A stretch of 64,000 nt of DNA from Neelides folsomi (lineage: Eukaryota > Arthropoda > Collembola > Neelipleona > Neelidae): positions 186,001-250,000 of the forward strand of contig JAQGBZ010000015.1 in NCBI GenBank assembly GCA_034687125.1. Reading direction: 5' to 3'. The stretch's first letter is position 1. Each line of letters begins with the position of its first letter. Position numbers and translations under genes: made by a program. Below the pieces are notes generated by a model. That model saw only the letters and a program-made list of their open reading frames with translations. It was not told the origin of the DNA and made no database searches. Shown one piece after another: positions 40,540 through 55,200 of the stretch.

Positions 40540-40900
40540 GTCTCACTCCTTTTCCCGAGGTAGATAAAAATCCTTTCATATCATAACTCACCGTTGATGG
40601 CTCATTTTGCCGGGTAAGGAAAGGAGATTAGGAGTGAAGGGATTCCTCTGCAGGAGCATAGTTATTATTTATGGACCAAGCGCGGAGGGTTAGGGGACGT
40701 TAAAGTTTCCTTTGATTATGATTACCCTTTTTCTCCGGCGTTAAGTTGAGTAAGTATTATTGTGGCGGGCTCTGCTTTCCTCCGCCGTCCATGTAATTGA
40801 ATTTTTAAAGGGTGATTTTCGGATGGCGTGCGGGTCGGGTGGCCCAAATAAAACTTCCCTTGTCGGCCAAATTCCAAAACGCCGTGCCTGGATTCAATCC
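40540..40900. promoter_or_regulatory. GC-rich segment, possible regulatory element
   Basis: The stretch is visibly higher in G+C and CpG than its surroundings, without a convincing coding frame. It shares two short words, TCCTCCG and TGTAATT.AATTT, in the same order with the GC-rich segment near 27.34 kb. Regulatory function is inferred from composition only. Confidence 0.2.
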
Positions 40901-40931
40901 ACTTTGGGGAGAAAAATAAATCTCGCCCTTA

Positions 40932-40955
40932 ATAACTTCATTTATAACTTCATTT
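40932..40955 (+). repeat. 12-bp tandem duplication
   Basis: ATAACTTCATTT is repeated twice in perfect tandem, next to a CCTTTGATCA TCF-type word at 40971. Confidence 0.7.
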
Positions 40956-42335
40956 ATACTCCTTTGATCAATGTGAAGGAGAATTGAGCGAATTGTAGGA
41001 GGTTGATGGTGATGAGTGGCAGGTGGAAGGAAAATATGGATTGCATTCATTAAGGACGGAAGGTGTAAACATTGGCAAAAAAATGTTTGTTCTTCTTTTT
41101 CCATATTGAAGGAGGTGGAAATTTGAGTCTTTTCATCTTCAATTAATTACCGGTTTTGGTCGAAGGAAGGTCCTTGCAAGGGCCGGGAGCGATGAGGGGA
41201 AATCATTTATTTGAAGTGTGCCGAGCCTCGTTATGCTCCTCGTTAGATGTGGAAATGAGTGTGAATGAGTAAAGGAGAGAATGATGGACGCGGTGGTTTC
41301 AATTTACTCCAATTGAGCCAACAACGCTCTACTCATTATTATGCCCAATCCCATGGATTCTTTCATCTTCAATTTCAGGAGGTTTTTAAAAGTAATGCCG
41401 TCGGGGGGAAAAGTCTTTTGAGCTCGTGTTGGTAGACAACACCTCTTTTAAATCATCTGCATCACGAGTGGCTAATTGGGCTAAGAAATTATTCAACATT
41501 TAACATACACTCGTGTGAACTATAATTTTTCCCTTCTTATACTTTTGTAATAATATAGACACATTTAGCTTGGTTGTATAGGAAATTTTAAATTTCTTGT
41601 ATTATTTAGAATTGAGAGGAGTTTGAGTAACTGCTAGAGAGCTTTTAAAAGATTCATGAACTTGCGGCGTAATGAGAATAGTCTCTGTTCCCTATCATTA
41701 CATTGTCGGAGCACTTCTTTATTTATGAGCTCACTTTGCGTGCGAATAATTTGCCTAGTCGCTAATTATTATTAGAAGGGTCCGACCATCTCGTTTGCTC
41801 TAAACCACATTTCTTAACTTTTGACAACTCTTTAATAACATAGGGAACGTTTGTTAGCATGAGCCTATTTTAGAATTTTTAATTCCTTACGATTTTACAA
41901 GTAATGTGTCTTGTTAGCTCACGATTCATCGTCAGGTCACATGTTAAGCCCTTGGACATTTCCGCGGAGATTTGTCGAGCTAGAGTAGAAATTAAACTAC
42001 AGGTGAGTTGATGGTAATGAGTAATGATGTGAGACGGAGAGGTATGTGTGTATTTTTAGTTAGGTGAGTGGTAGGGCGAGTTTTTTTCCTTCAGGATTGT
42101 TCGTGTTTGTTATGGAGGGTCCGTCGGGCTCTTATGGTTATGATTATGAAGAATGGTGGATTGATACGGATCTGTCAGGGTGACACGGATGGTGGGATCC
42201 GCTTGGTCATCTAATCGCCCTCCGCTGTCCCGTCACGAACGCTCGAACTGATAGAATTTAACTCGTAGATTCAATTACTCCTCGATCCCTCCTCCTTAAG
42301 ATGGGGGAAGATTAGATATCCGAGTCGTGAGATCA

Positions 42336-42348
42336 TGTGTGTGTGTGT
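42336..42348. repeat. Short GT microsatellite
   Basis: Thirteen bases of perfect alternating T and G. Confidence 0.65.
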
Positions 42349-45300
42349 CATCTTCCTTATCATTTTCATAAGAGGGAAATGATATGGAGATGAAGAGGAG
42401 TTTTATTACACTTTTACTCACCTTGGAACATGGACGGAACAGGGCAGTAAATCTTGGGAGATAAAATGGACTTAGGGCAGGATTTAAATAATTTATGCCC
42501 CTGTTTGAATTTGAAAAGGGTGAAAGGGCGGGAGAGACCAACTGTGTGATTTATCTCTTCGTCCCCGCTGACTCCAACCGACTACTGGTCATTAGAGATT
42601 CGGAGCGAACTACCTATATTTATAATTCACATTTCTTCCGACGGGGATTTATTTAAATTTGACTTATTTGAGCGGCTCTAATTTTGGGGTTAAATCTGGA
42701 TATTGCTCAATTTGACTTAAAATCACGTATTCCATTCGGAGGTTGATGGTCGGGTTTTGGATGAAGGACGGAAGTTTGAATTGAAGATTGATGAGTTGGA
42801 GGAAGTGTTGGATTTTATCGTAAATAATTTTTCTCCTTTCTCCATTCCCTCCGTTTGTCGCTGGGTGAATTTACAACCTTGGAGTGGTTCATTTCATCAT
42901 GGAATGGGGATTTATTGGCGGAGTTAATTGACTACTCGGTGTTTTCAGGGGGTCGGGTTTAATAGTTGAACACGGTCAAGTTCCGGTCCGGAACTCTCTT
43001 TAACTTCCACTCTTTTACCTTTACTTAATCACTTTTATTTTTACCTATTAAAATTCATATTCTCAGTCCTTTTATTTTCTTATAACTCCTACGACCTCAC
43101 ATTTACACCTCCAATGAGCCAAAGAGCTTCTAAACACGAGACCTTTTTTAATTGGAGTATCGGAGTAATTACTCATTTAAGTAGAGAATATTTGGAGTAT
43201 AGGTCGAGCAAGTACGTAGTTGGATTAAGGAAGAAAACGTGTTGTAGAGATTGAAGTTTTTCTGAAGTGGGTGTGTATTATAGAATTGATCAAGGGCTTT
43301 CCCCTCTTTATTTGTTCATTTGGGGAGGAATGGAAATCTGTTTGAGGATTATAAAATGGAGATTAATTGGAACGAGGGCGCGTGGACAAGGGGAAACATC
43401 GGCTTGAGGGAAAATGAGATTGTCATTTGTCACCGCCGTCGCGGGCAGGAGGAGGAAAATGAGAACGTACGTTGGGAGAATCTTTTTTAAAAACCCAGAA
43501 TGGATTTCACATGGATTTCCAAGGGAGTGAGGAAAGGGGCACGGAGGAGGATTGAGACTCTTTTTCCCGGGTGAGTGACTCTCAAAGACCACATTAGGCG
43601 GCTGTAATAAAATATAATGGTTCGTATGTATAACCAGAGGGTTGTCACAATTGAGGACCAGAGAGACGACGGATCATGACCTGAGGGACCAAAATGCAAA
43701 TTCCCGACTCTCAATGACGGCTAGACTCGACGAGGGTCGTTTTGGTGCGGTGGAGAAATTGGATGTCCATCCCTTCTCCTATCCATTTCCAATGCTTTGC
43801 TCCTATAGATCATTCTAGGCTTAATCGTAGGTGAAGGCAACACGGCATCATGCAACTGAGTTTCCTGCACAAGTGTACTTGAGAGGGTTTGGAATTTATT
43901 TATTTATATGGGAGGAGAATGTGAGGTTAAATGATCCTTTTTTGAGGACTCAGATGGGCAGGAGATGAAAGGGGTGAAAGAGGAGACGAAGTGAGCGATA
44001 AGGGGATTTTTGGCACAGGGAGGTTCGAGGGATGTCAAGCAATTCAATTTCTTTTCCCCTTCAAAGGCATTTGCAGGAGGAGAGGTGAAAGGGCCCAGAA
44101 ACATCTTTGCCTCTTATAGTCTTAATGGATGAAACTCTCTTTTGATTAAAACTCTTTACCTAATATGTACATAACTACATCACTCCATTTATCATGCCAA
44201 AGTAGGGATTCGATGATTTAAACTACCTCTAATTTACTATTTACCGTATTTATTTAGGGGAGAATTCAAACATATCATTTTGGTCATTTTAAGTAAATAC
44301 GTATTTATTATAAAAAGGTGGGATTGAGATGTTTGGATTGTACACTTTTTTAAGGAGAAAATGAGAGATGAATTTGAGTATGAATTAATGGGTTGTATTT
44401 TTTAAGATAATTAGATAAGTATGATCAACTATAGGGAGGTTGTTTTGAAAAGGGAGAGATGTGGTGGAGGTGAGAATGACGTGTTGGAGGAGGTGCGTGT
44501 ATTTGGTCCTTTCGTGCACCCTGGTAGTGATAGGGTCGAAAGAGTCGCTGATCGGGAAAGATGGATTGACTTTTCGTGTGGATCGGATCGGACCAACTTC
44601 CCTTGTTTTCCTGGGTCGGTGAGAGGGCAAGGGGGAATTTACCTCCACCTTGGCTATTATCTCAATTTCAACGGGTTCTTTCGGGACTGTACGTGGTGAG
44701 AGAGCTCCCTCTTTTTTAATTGAAATCCGACCGGAGTTCCGAGTTTTCGATCTTCACTCTTTTATTTGAACCTGCTGCATTTCATGGTGCATGTTGTTCA
44801 AAACGGAGAGGTCGATGAGATCAACTCCTTCCTCATATAAATATACTCCATATACCTCCTTTGTAAAATAACAACCCTTTCCTATTTCAACTCTTCAACC
44901 ACTTCAGACATAAGTATTGTGAAGTGTACATTATAAATACCCGTTATATTAAAAAGCGATAGGGGGATCGTAGAGGGAATGATACACGGGTTTTGTTCCA
45001 AAGGTCTCGGTCATGACATTCTTTCTTTATAACCCAACATGACATGAGTATGTATGTGGGGAATGAAAAATGAACCAAACAATACCTTATTTCTTATATA
45101 GATCATATATAACCTCCCATAAATAAAATATGCATAAATAATGAGGAATGCATGCATATATTGAAAGGTATTATTCCCATTATAATCGGCTCCCTTACAA
45201 ATCATAGACCATTTCAATTTGTTGTATGCGGGTAAATTGGGGGATGAATGGGAGGAGTGATATGGATAAGGAAATTGCACGTGCCTCTTCCCATGCAACT

Positions 45301-48300
45301 TCTTTGTGCCTTCCAATCGAAGAATTGGGAATGTGAGAGATAAGCGAAGGTGGAGGCATGAAAGAGAAATCCCACTTTGGAATGGAGCAAAATGACTGGG
45401 ACGCGTTCCAAAGATTAAATTCAGAGCTCCCAACTCATCCGCGCCTTCTTTTTATGGAGTTTTTTTGGAGAGAAACGAGGCCGTTGATTTGTTCAATTCC
45501 ACAGAGAAATTCAAATGAATGACGATCAAATGAATTCTCTTTGGTTTCGCTCAATAAAATGGAAGGATTCTAACTGATTTATATGCGAAGAATTGTCAGT
45601 GGTTTCTCCATTGTCCTTGTTTGATTTACGATTGGAAAACGCGGTTCGTTGAGTTTCAAATTGATTCTTAATTGCGTCATAATTAATCCAATCCACTATA
45701 GGATGATAATACATAAAAGTATATTGTATGCTTTTGTAGGTGGTTCAATTATATTTAAAGAGATGTTTCTTATTTTGACATATACATACACGTATAGGAC
45801 ATTTAACATAGGGTAGTGAACATTGAGGCATTACAGATATGTATATAAATAAGGAGTTTGTACGTATTGAGTTAATTGCGAGTTGTTATCTGGTTCAGAA
45901 TTTGCTTTCTCTTTGAGAGAAAGTGAGTGGCGGGGAGTCGGGTGGGTGAATGGTTGGATGCCCAAACTCACCAGCCCATGGATAATTGAGCAAAAGGTGT
46001 TTATTCATGCAAAAAGTGACTACGGAGTTGTTGAGGGGAACTATTCATTAGCCCCATCTTCTCTCTTCAGAAAAGAGATGGTCTTTTCGTATTCTTCCGA
46101 CCCTTACAACCCCAGCCAAATGCGAATCATGTAGAGATATTAAATGTGGAGTTGAGAGATTCTCTTGACAGTAGCGGGAGCAAATGAGGAAGATTCCAAT
46201 CTTGCATTTACAATGTCACCAGGCTCCATGTGAGTGAGATTTGAATGTAATCTCCATATGACTGTTTATTATATAAATGCTCATCTTCCTTCAAATTGTG
46301 CTGGATAGAATGGTCATAGGATCTGCGATGGAATCCTCCTGATTACTCATTGTTGCGTAAGAGAACTGTGTCATTGTTCGGTCCATACGGTCCCTCACAT
46401 GATGTGTCTCGAATGCCCTCATTTGCATAAGTATGAGTATGAGGAATGGGGCTGACAAAAAGGTGAATCAAAATGTTTGGAATGAGGGCTGAAGAACTAC
46501 ACGGTCCGATGATCAAATTGAGGTTGACAATACGCCCGATCCGATCCTCAGCTCCTCACAATGGGGGACCACAATGAGGGCAGATCAGAAGCCCGTGGAT
46601 TATTCCTTTTTTGAATTCTACATAGTATACTTTTACCATCATCATCTTCTGAGCGGATAACCCTTTCTACGAAAGATCTAACAGGGAAGTACCAATTTTG
46701 TATATGGGAAAATGCAAATCTTAAAATATTTCGTATTATTAAAATTTTGTATTTAGTTGATGACTTTGATGAAGTTTTGTAATCGAGATCCCGATTTATG
46801 ATTAACTTCTACTTTGAGAGGAGGAAATTGTAAGTTTTTCGAAGGGTAGCTGTAAGTAATTAAAAGGGAGCTGAGTGAGACATGAGAGATGTTTTTACTT
46901 AGGTTGATTGGAAATTGAGTCTCTTCTTTGCTCTTGGCATCTTGAGAACTCATTAATCGGGAATTCAGCTCCCTATGGTGAGAATGAGAACTCATCTTAA
47001 TCCCCTCTTTAAGGAAGCTCCCTCATCATCATCACTCCCTGGTCGTTGGGTATAAAGTTTGGGCCCATTTATTATCGCGCCGAATAAGAGCCATAGAATG
47101 TCGAGGTGAAGTTGTTTTGTAAAGAACCAAAGGAATATAAATTTCTTGAAAGGACAATGAGTAATTAAATTGATGAACTGCTCAGTCTCCGCAGAGAGAC
47201 ATGAAGAATAAAAGTTAACTATTTGGAATCGGAAAAAGCGGAGGACAGAAGTTGTTCCATTTATCATTTATAGTCATCGGGGTTCAATTATGCACACAGT
47301 GGGACATGGGGAGCATAAATTAAAAGGGACATTGGTCATCATCCTAAGGGGTCTTTTTGTAAACTACCTTTTTTATTACCTCCGTATGTTCTGATGGTGT
47401 TTTTCCTCTCTGTAAATTGTTTATATTTGACTATTAAGGAGGAGGAGATGATGGGAATTTGCAGGGACGGCTGGGTTTTGTAGGCTTTATAGGCAATTAA
47501 AGGTCTATTTCACGAACGCCCCTGGAAGGAATCAGGTGATTAGGTGAATGGCTATGAGATCTTGTGTGGTTTGGAAGAAGAAGTTAATTTATTCGCTCGT
47601 TGTTTCGGTTGAGGGAGTTTCGTTGTTCTTTTCCTCACCTCCTCGCTCCTTCTCATTCGTGTGGAAGTTGGTGAGGGTATTTTACAACTTCTTCTCCATT
47701 TCCCATGGCAAACAAGGGAGAGATCCAATTCGTCGAGGACATGCTCCCGAATACCTTCACTCATAATGAGCCCAAGGAAGGGAACAATGGACCAATTTAT
47801 ACAAGATGAGGAATGTCTGAATTAAGATTTACATGCGGGTGGTTTATGGGGAGAATGATGAGTTCATCTAATTTGAATTTCCCTGGGAATCTCACGAACT
47901 CCTTTGCATATTTCATATTTAATTTCATGAAGCTTTTTAAAAAAAACTTATTTTACTTCTCTTGGATGAGAACGGGGTTTTTATCTTCAAAATTATAATA
48001 AAGGAGTTTCAAGGAGGTTTTGAGATCTTTTAAAAATGTTTTGTTAGATTAGATACAATGAATTTAGTAAATATACTGCGAAATTCGTGGGAATTTATAA
48101 TTGTTGTGCACAAATGTAGTCAGATATGTAAAAGATTTTTTTATTTAGATAAATTTTATCATATCATTGTTGTCCATTGTGGTAGGAGTGAGTTAATAAG
48201 GGACGTTATGTTGCTCATACATACATGCCTTGCTCTTGGTATTTAATGAGTGAGAGAATGAATGAAATTAGTTGGGGTTTACGAAGCGGTTCGCCTTTGT

Positions 48301-51300
48301 CATTCCAGAGGTTATAAAAGTATAGAAGGATAGAACTTGCGTGTTAGTCGGAAATGAGATTAAATGAGGATAATTGAATGAAGATGGAGAAAGGGAAAGG
48401 AGGCTCAAATGAATGAATCTGCTGGAATCTGTTCATATCCTCGGTTTGATTCGTTCTGGAATTTCAAGGGTGTGTTGGAGAGAGAAAGACGCTTCTTCAT
48501 TCCCTCTCAATGGCATGCCTCGGTCGCAGCCGAATGTGACGGAAATTTGGGGGAGTTGAAAAAAAAGTTCATTGAGGATCTCATGAAGATGACAACGAGA
48601 ATTTGAGTTCACCTTGAGCTACTTTCTTTTATTTAAAATTACAACTGTAGTTTCAAATTGCATTTTGGTCCATGATAATTGAATTGAGATTTTCCTCTTT
48701 ATTTAACTTTATTCACTTCATAAACTTTTACCTCTTTTTTATTACTTTTATTATGATGGTAATATCGAAATAATGGACTCTGGTTGAGTGGATTGTAGAT
48801 CGAATGTCAGAGAAGGCAAGAAAATAATTTAAAATGAAGTGGTGAAATGGAGCTTGTGCCATTTGAACGTTTTATATTTATAAATAAGAGTAATAAATAG
48901 TCGGGATGGAAGGAACGAGTTCTTGGAGGAAGATCATAGGAATTTGTATAGTTGTAATGAATATAATGAAGTTGGTTGAAAGGGCAAGGTGTCTCGGTAA
49001 TTGATGCGTAGGAATTATAGATAAATGGAATCCAATGGTCCCAAGTGAATGAGGTGTCGTCGGGATGAATTGTACATAATATGAAAATGCGAGTGTCGTA
49101 TTGTCTCATTCAGGTTTGAGGAGGTGACGTGAGATAAATCTCTCATAACGCGCCTCGATACTCACCCACAAAACATCTTCTCCATCTCTCTCCTGTGGTT
49201 GAATTTTTTAATTGCTTATCTCCTCCTTTAATCAAAATGAGTCTTGGATTATTCTCTCCCATTTATTTTTATTTTTCCGTCTTATACTCTCTTATAGCCC
49301 TCTTCAAGGGGTGGATATTAATTGTATGGAGAAGGAATTTCTATGAGGGTCGCATACGAGTTCAAGTATATAAGGAGTTGACCCAAAGGTGGACATCAAT
49401 GTTTATTCGCCCCTCTGCCCCTCTTAATGTCTACATTAATAATAATGGGGATGAAGGGGTTTCATGCTGTTTAACTACCCCATGCTCTTCATATTTATCT
49501 CCCTCTCATTTGCCCACCTTTGCGGGGTTTAATGTCACATAATGAGAGTTCTCGCTCCTCGTGGAAAATTTCATAATAATATATTTTAAATAAACATCTT
49601 CATATATTTACCTGTGCATTCCCATGTAGGAATAGAAGGAAGGAAAGTACTTGTAAGGAATACTTGTATGTAAGCGAGCTTTGAGTGTGAGCGTAATATA
49701 GTAAATATGGTTAAATGGTTTTGAATATAAAGTCATAGATGTTTATTGGTTGGGGCAGGAACTGAAGGAAGTGTGTTTAGGAATAACGATAATGAGTTCG
49801 GAGACATGTGTATCTTGGGGTGGGGGAAGAGGCAGGGAACCGGCTCATAACTCCACATAAAACTGTCACGCGTCCGGACGACAATTGAGGACTCAAATGA
49901 ACAACTTTTGAGATTCAAAATCTTTGAACAACTGACCTTTCTGAAACCTCGGAGGAACTTTAATATCCTCCATTCCTCTCTTTCTCTCTCACTCCTTACT
50001 CTACTCCTCAGATTATATATATGGAGATTTGTCAATTAGAAATTCAGGACATTTTTTATCCGAGTGGTTATATATGATCCGGCATTAAAAGGACAACAGG
50101 AGCGTTCGATGTTCTTTGTACAGATTTGAGTGGAAAGTTGTGAGAATTTTTATGTGGATCATAAATTCCTTTACAAAATTACATCTATATAATATATTCA
50201 CTTGGAGGCTTCAAATACTTGAATGACAATTCGAGACACTTTTACCAGCGCGATTTATCCATTCGTTGAACCATTGGCCTGCAAGGTCAAAAACATTTTT
50301 ATATCATGACCTCATTTTAATTCCGGTTTTTATTATATCAGGGATGTATTGGATATAAATTGGATTATTTATTATTAAATTCAATAAAATTTTGAATGGA
50401 GGGTATTTGTGTATTGAATAGACATTTGAAGATAAAGTGGATTTTAAAACTTAATGGCGGTTTTTAAACGTGGTGATGAAGCATAGAGGAGTTTAATGTT
50501 TTTGTAAATTACGGCATTTCTATAAATTGAAAATTGTCGACATTTCTCGTGGGGGTGTGGAGGAGGATGAATGGATGGGTTTGTTGAAACCACGGGTGAT
50601 ATTTATGAGACGCGGAGGCTTGTGGAGATTACAAACCCATTTATAACATTAAAATTCGCAAAGACCTCCAGGCTTTGTAAATTCATTTTATGAAAAAATA
50701 GTTAAATGTAATATCAAGAATTTCAAGATTTTATTACTTGAAGAATTATATTTATGTATGAAAGAATTGTGTATGAGGGATTGTATTCTGAAAGAATTAT
50801 AAAGACTTGTAACCATTCTGACTATGTGTGACGTGTAAGGTGTGATCGTAGGCGTTGTTGGTGGGAGCATTATGGTAGTAGTCATGTTGTCAAGACTCGA
50901 AGGTGGCACGAGGTAATGGATGTGGAAATGTGGAATGATTTACTCGGAGACCAAAGGAATCCGATGGATACTTTATTCACTCAGCTCCATGTCTTTCTAT
51001 TTGTCTTCTTAACGGCCCACCAACCAACAGCACCTTTTTGAATATTCCCCCGCTTTAGGTAAATTCACTTTGTCCGGATGTTTATTGAGGTCTTGTTGGA
51101 ATGCCATTTTTATATACTCCAACACACATGTCTACATACCTGTCTTTTCTCCGACTCGTGGAAGTAAAGATTATGGCAGTGTGAAAAAGAATTTATCGAC
51201 TTGAATTTATTGAGACTCGAATTTGAAGGAGTTTGATGGCGGTGATCTTCATTTTATCTTTCTCATCTCCTTGATACACATTTTAGAAGAGTTGTTTGGG

Positions 51301-52211
51301 CCGTGATTTATTCACATCGCCCAAACACCTCGTGGAGGTGAAGGAGATGAATGCCCCATGGGTTATGCAACCATCAGATGCAAATTGTGAAATGTTAAGT
51401 AGGACCAATTAAAGTTGCTAATATAAATCTCGGTCTCGTGGGCTGATTGGAATCTCAACAGCTTTCCCACTTCGCACCTCCGAAACTATTTATTTATTAG
51501 ACGAGACAACAATCTCACAAACTATCGAACTACGAGAATCATGCGAAATTGTAATTGCTTTTACCTTTAAATTTATTTTTTACTTCAAATTCTTTGTATT
51601 CCGAATTTTAAAGAATTTATCTCTTGGTATTTAATTCGATTGTTGGAGATTGAGTTGAAAGAATTAAAATGCCTGAGTATAGACAATTTAAGGGGTCAAA
51701 ATACTTGAACGAATTTTTTAGATTAGACAAATATTTGTATTTTAAAAATATTTTAATATGATCAAAAATTTATAAAAGATGACTGACTTTAATAAAATGT
51801 TACACAGGAATTTTAAGAGAGAGTTTCCAAAAATATTGATGAAAGTTTGTATGGAAGTTTGAGGAGTTGTCGAGGATTTTTCTGGTTTGTCGGAGTGTGA
51901 GCTGATAAATGATAAATAAAGAATTTAAATTCTTCGTAGGTTACTCAATTGGGATCAAAGGGAAAAGCCCTCGTCGTTGCTCTTCTATATCAAGCTCATA
52001 AAACCGATGAATTCTCTTCTTATTCCCCACTACGCATTTCTCTATACTTTTGACGAGGCCTCCTATTTCATGCTCAAACTTTGTCCGCATAACCTTTGCG
52101 AATATAAGGATGCTTTCCTACTTGAGCTTAGAAATTCTAAACAGGGGAATGTATAGGGGCGTACTTTGGTGATGTTGATGTATAAGGAGTGGCGGTATGC
52201 AGGGGACTATA

Positions 52212-52221
52212 CGCCGCGGCG
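52212..52221. repeat. CGCCGCGGCG palindrome
   Basis: A perfect 10-bp GC palindrome in AT-rich DNA, followed by another GCG. It resembles the GGC run at 3576. Confidence 0.5.
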
Positions 52222-55200
52222 GCGACTTTCTATAGATGAGGAAAAGTTTGGAATTTTCCATGAAGGAGAAAGTGAAATAGCGGGGAGAGGCGGCGGGTTG
52301 TCAGGGGAAACCTTTGAAGTTTCGCCCAAGTCCATTTCAATTCCCCTTCCCATCTCTCTCCTCTCCAATCCGATAAACCCCTTTTTCATATATTATTATC
52401 CTAAAACACGACCAGGGACTCAAATGACAATTTCAGACCGATTCTACACATTCCCTTCAAATTCAATGCCAATCGACCAGGGCGCGTTTGTGGAATTACA
52501 ATAATGTGCATCGGAGGGATCTGACTTACATTAGAAATGGCAGGAGAATTTTCTTTCATATTTAATTTTTTAGAGAATCCCAATATTTCCTCCCATTTGT
52601 GTACTATGAGCTATAGATATGTAGAAGTATTAAAGCACCGGGCTTTGAATTTTGAATAAGATTTATATTTTTTCCACTTTTGTAATTCTAACTATATTGT
52701 GGATTTTGTTCAATAAACTTTGTAAGTTTTTGAATGTGAATGGTTGTTTTGTGAATATTTGGTTTCGATCTCCACTTTGTTGTTCTCAATATGGGGGCGA
52801 AAGGATTGAACTTTGCCCCTTGAGACGCTGGTTTTCTCTCACTTTTTCCATTTTGAAGATGGGGATATGAAAGATGAAGTTTTGTGTGGTTAAACGACGA
52901 GATCTTTGACTTGGAGATGTAACATTGATTTTTTGTCTTTTCCTTCGCCCACCCGGAGATCTCAGATTTGTATTTTATGTAAAGAGTGTTTTTCTCCTTT
53001 GAACAGATCCTGTTTGTTTGTTCTTTCTTTCCCATCGGGTCTCTATGAGGGAATAACTGACAACCCCATTCACCCCCAGAGAAAACATTTCTATCATTCT
53101 CTCCACTTTACAAGGGAAATGGGAAGATTCTCATCCTTGTACTACAAGAATATACTTTATTATCATCCTTGAACATGTATTTTATGTTGTATATGAAGAA
53201 ATGTAAAATTTGAGGACGTTGTGATTTTTATGATGAGCAATTTTTATGTTTTTTCTATGGCGGGGTTCATAGGTTCCCCGCCTTTTGCTCTCAGGAGATC
53301 AATAATAAAATTCTGGTCGAGCGCGCATTTGGATAGACTGGGTGTGTTGGTGATTCGGAGATTCTTTGTGAGTGAGGAAGCTGACTGTGAATAAAATAGG
53401 CGTCTCTGTGGATGGAGGGGATTGGGGAGTCGGATTTGGATGGACGTGGGAAGGGAGGAGATCCTCATCATCATGATCTTTATTCTTCCAGCATGGATGC
53501 ACATTGGTCAAAGGAGATCCCGGCCGCTGTTTGCTCTCCCGGACCCGGGGAGTTTCATATGCTCCTACGCCCAACCTCCTCCCAAATACATAATGATTCT
53601 AATGGATCCTCTTCATAGTCCTCTCAAAGTAATTACACTCACAACTTCCCCCATCCACATTCTCCCTTTCATTACAACACAATTTTTGATCAGTTTTGAT
53701 GAAAAAGGGAGAGAATTTTAAAAATGCGAACTCATTTTAGTACTTTTCAAATTTAGTTCACTATCTAGATTACTTAAATTCCACAATTTGTCCTTTATTT
53801 GCATATCCCTATTTCAACCCATTATGTGTAATTGTCAAGAAGGGGCAACAATAAAAATCAGCATAATGCTATGAAGATTCAAATAGGTAGCTTTAGTTCA
53901 AACTGGATGTCAATAAGATTGCAAGGAGTCAAAATTCTCATTTAGGAATAAATGAGAGTAAATTGTGATTTGAAGTGGAGAAAGGAGACGTTGATTATGG
54001 AAGAATTCAGAGGTAGATAAGGGAGAGGAATGCTTTCATGTCTCATGTGATAATGAGAATGAATGGGAATTGAGGTGGTGGGGAAGTGTCGCCCTCCTGT
54101 CACTCACCTTCCCAATCTTATTGGGCGGGGTCAGAAGGATCAGTTCCAGTAGGAGCTTCTTCATCAAACTCCGACCATTTGTCTTCTCCCAATTGCTCCA
54201 CGGCTATAATAACAATTACTTTTTTATTTCCTCTCTTGTAACTTGTGTGTGTACGACTAATGCTGTCCTTTTTTACCATCTTCAAGCTAATAGATATAAG
54301 AATGACGAGGGAATTTTGATATCTATTTCTTGTAAAGTAAAGGATATCAAAGGCCCTGCTGTTGGAATACCAGTATGGTATATCAGTATGTATAGGGAAA
54401 AGATCGTCATACGAGAGTTTTACACTCCAAGTATAAAAAATGAATCTATGGGGGCTGTAGGATTCTCTTATTGTTATAGATGATATTTGGTAATGGGAAG
54501 TATAAGAAAGGGCATAGGTGGAGTGTTTATGTAAGGGCTCCTTTTGTTGTCAATTGTCACCTGGAGGTTGAGATAAAAGAGGGTGGAATGCGGGGAGCGT
54601 CGTGATGCAGGGCTTATCCACAACTCAGACACGTTCATGTCCAGTAGCTGAAGCGAAGATAAGCGATTTGTAATGCCTCACCACCTGAGGCCCACCAGCT
54701 AAGCCTTCTTATTCCATCCTAAAAGATTTCTCTAAATACAGACTCATTCTCCTACCAAAGCTTTTCCCTATCCTTGGCAAGGTGTAAAATGATAAGGAAA
54801 AGAAAATATGTTATTTTTTGCATGGCATTTTGAAATGACAAGACTTGACATTGGAGTCAGTAGAAAATATTTATGCATTTTTATCTCGAATTTCTGATAT
54901 GAGTTAATAATTAACATTGTTGACTAAAATGTGTATAGAATTGATCCTCAAATGAGTTTTTGAGAAAGATTTGAGAATGTGTATTTTTATATTCAAAGGG
55001 AGATTTTTTGAAGTCTGTGAGTTTGTAGATGGATGGGATTTGTTGGCGACATTTATCCGTTTACCTTTGATATCCTCACGCCCACGGCGGCCCACGCCAA
55101 AAACTTCCAGACCTTAAAGCGAGTGTGTGAGGTCGGTGGGTATTAATGGACCTTCTTTACGCCCATAACTTATGTTTGGAGTCTTCCGAGGGTGGAGGAG

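Larger units (their letters stand above)
38295..49000. other. Non-coding, probable intron after ratchet 2
   Basis: No supportable gene. It contains a GC-rich segment at about 40540-40900, a 12-bp tandem duplication at 40932, a short GT run at 42336, and two AGGTGAGT words at 42001 and 42062 without good pyrimidine tracts. Open frames on either strand, up to 140 codons, resemble no known family. Confidence 0.6.

Noticed and set aside
42001-42069. Two AGGTGAGT words 61 bp apart, resembling a ratchet site with an RS-exon
   Set aside because: The first has no pyrimidine tract (purine-rich upstream), the second only a weak one, and neither has CTAAT at the right distance.
45011-45433. 140-codon open frame on the - strand
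   Set aside because: No domain or splice context, and its length is near chance expectation.
51049-51064. CCGCTTTAG joined to GTAAAT, a possible third ratchet site
   Set aside because: The donor is weak and no good branch-point motif lies 20-30 nt upstream. Kept only as a possibility to check in RNA data.
53412-53618. Frame with HHHDLYSSS and a GC-rich stretch after a TTCTTCCAG-like acceptor, considered as a TCF exon
   Set aside because: No similarity to any TCF segment I know, no donor in a sensible place, and three overlapping frames are open.
54070-54483. 137-codon open frame
   Set aside because: No recognisable domain, and its length is near the chance maximum for the window.
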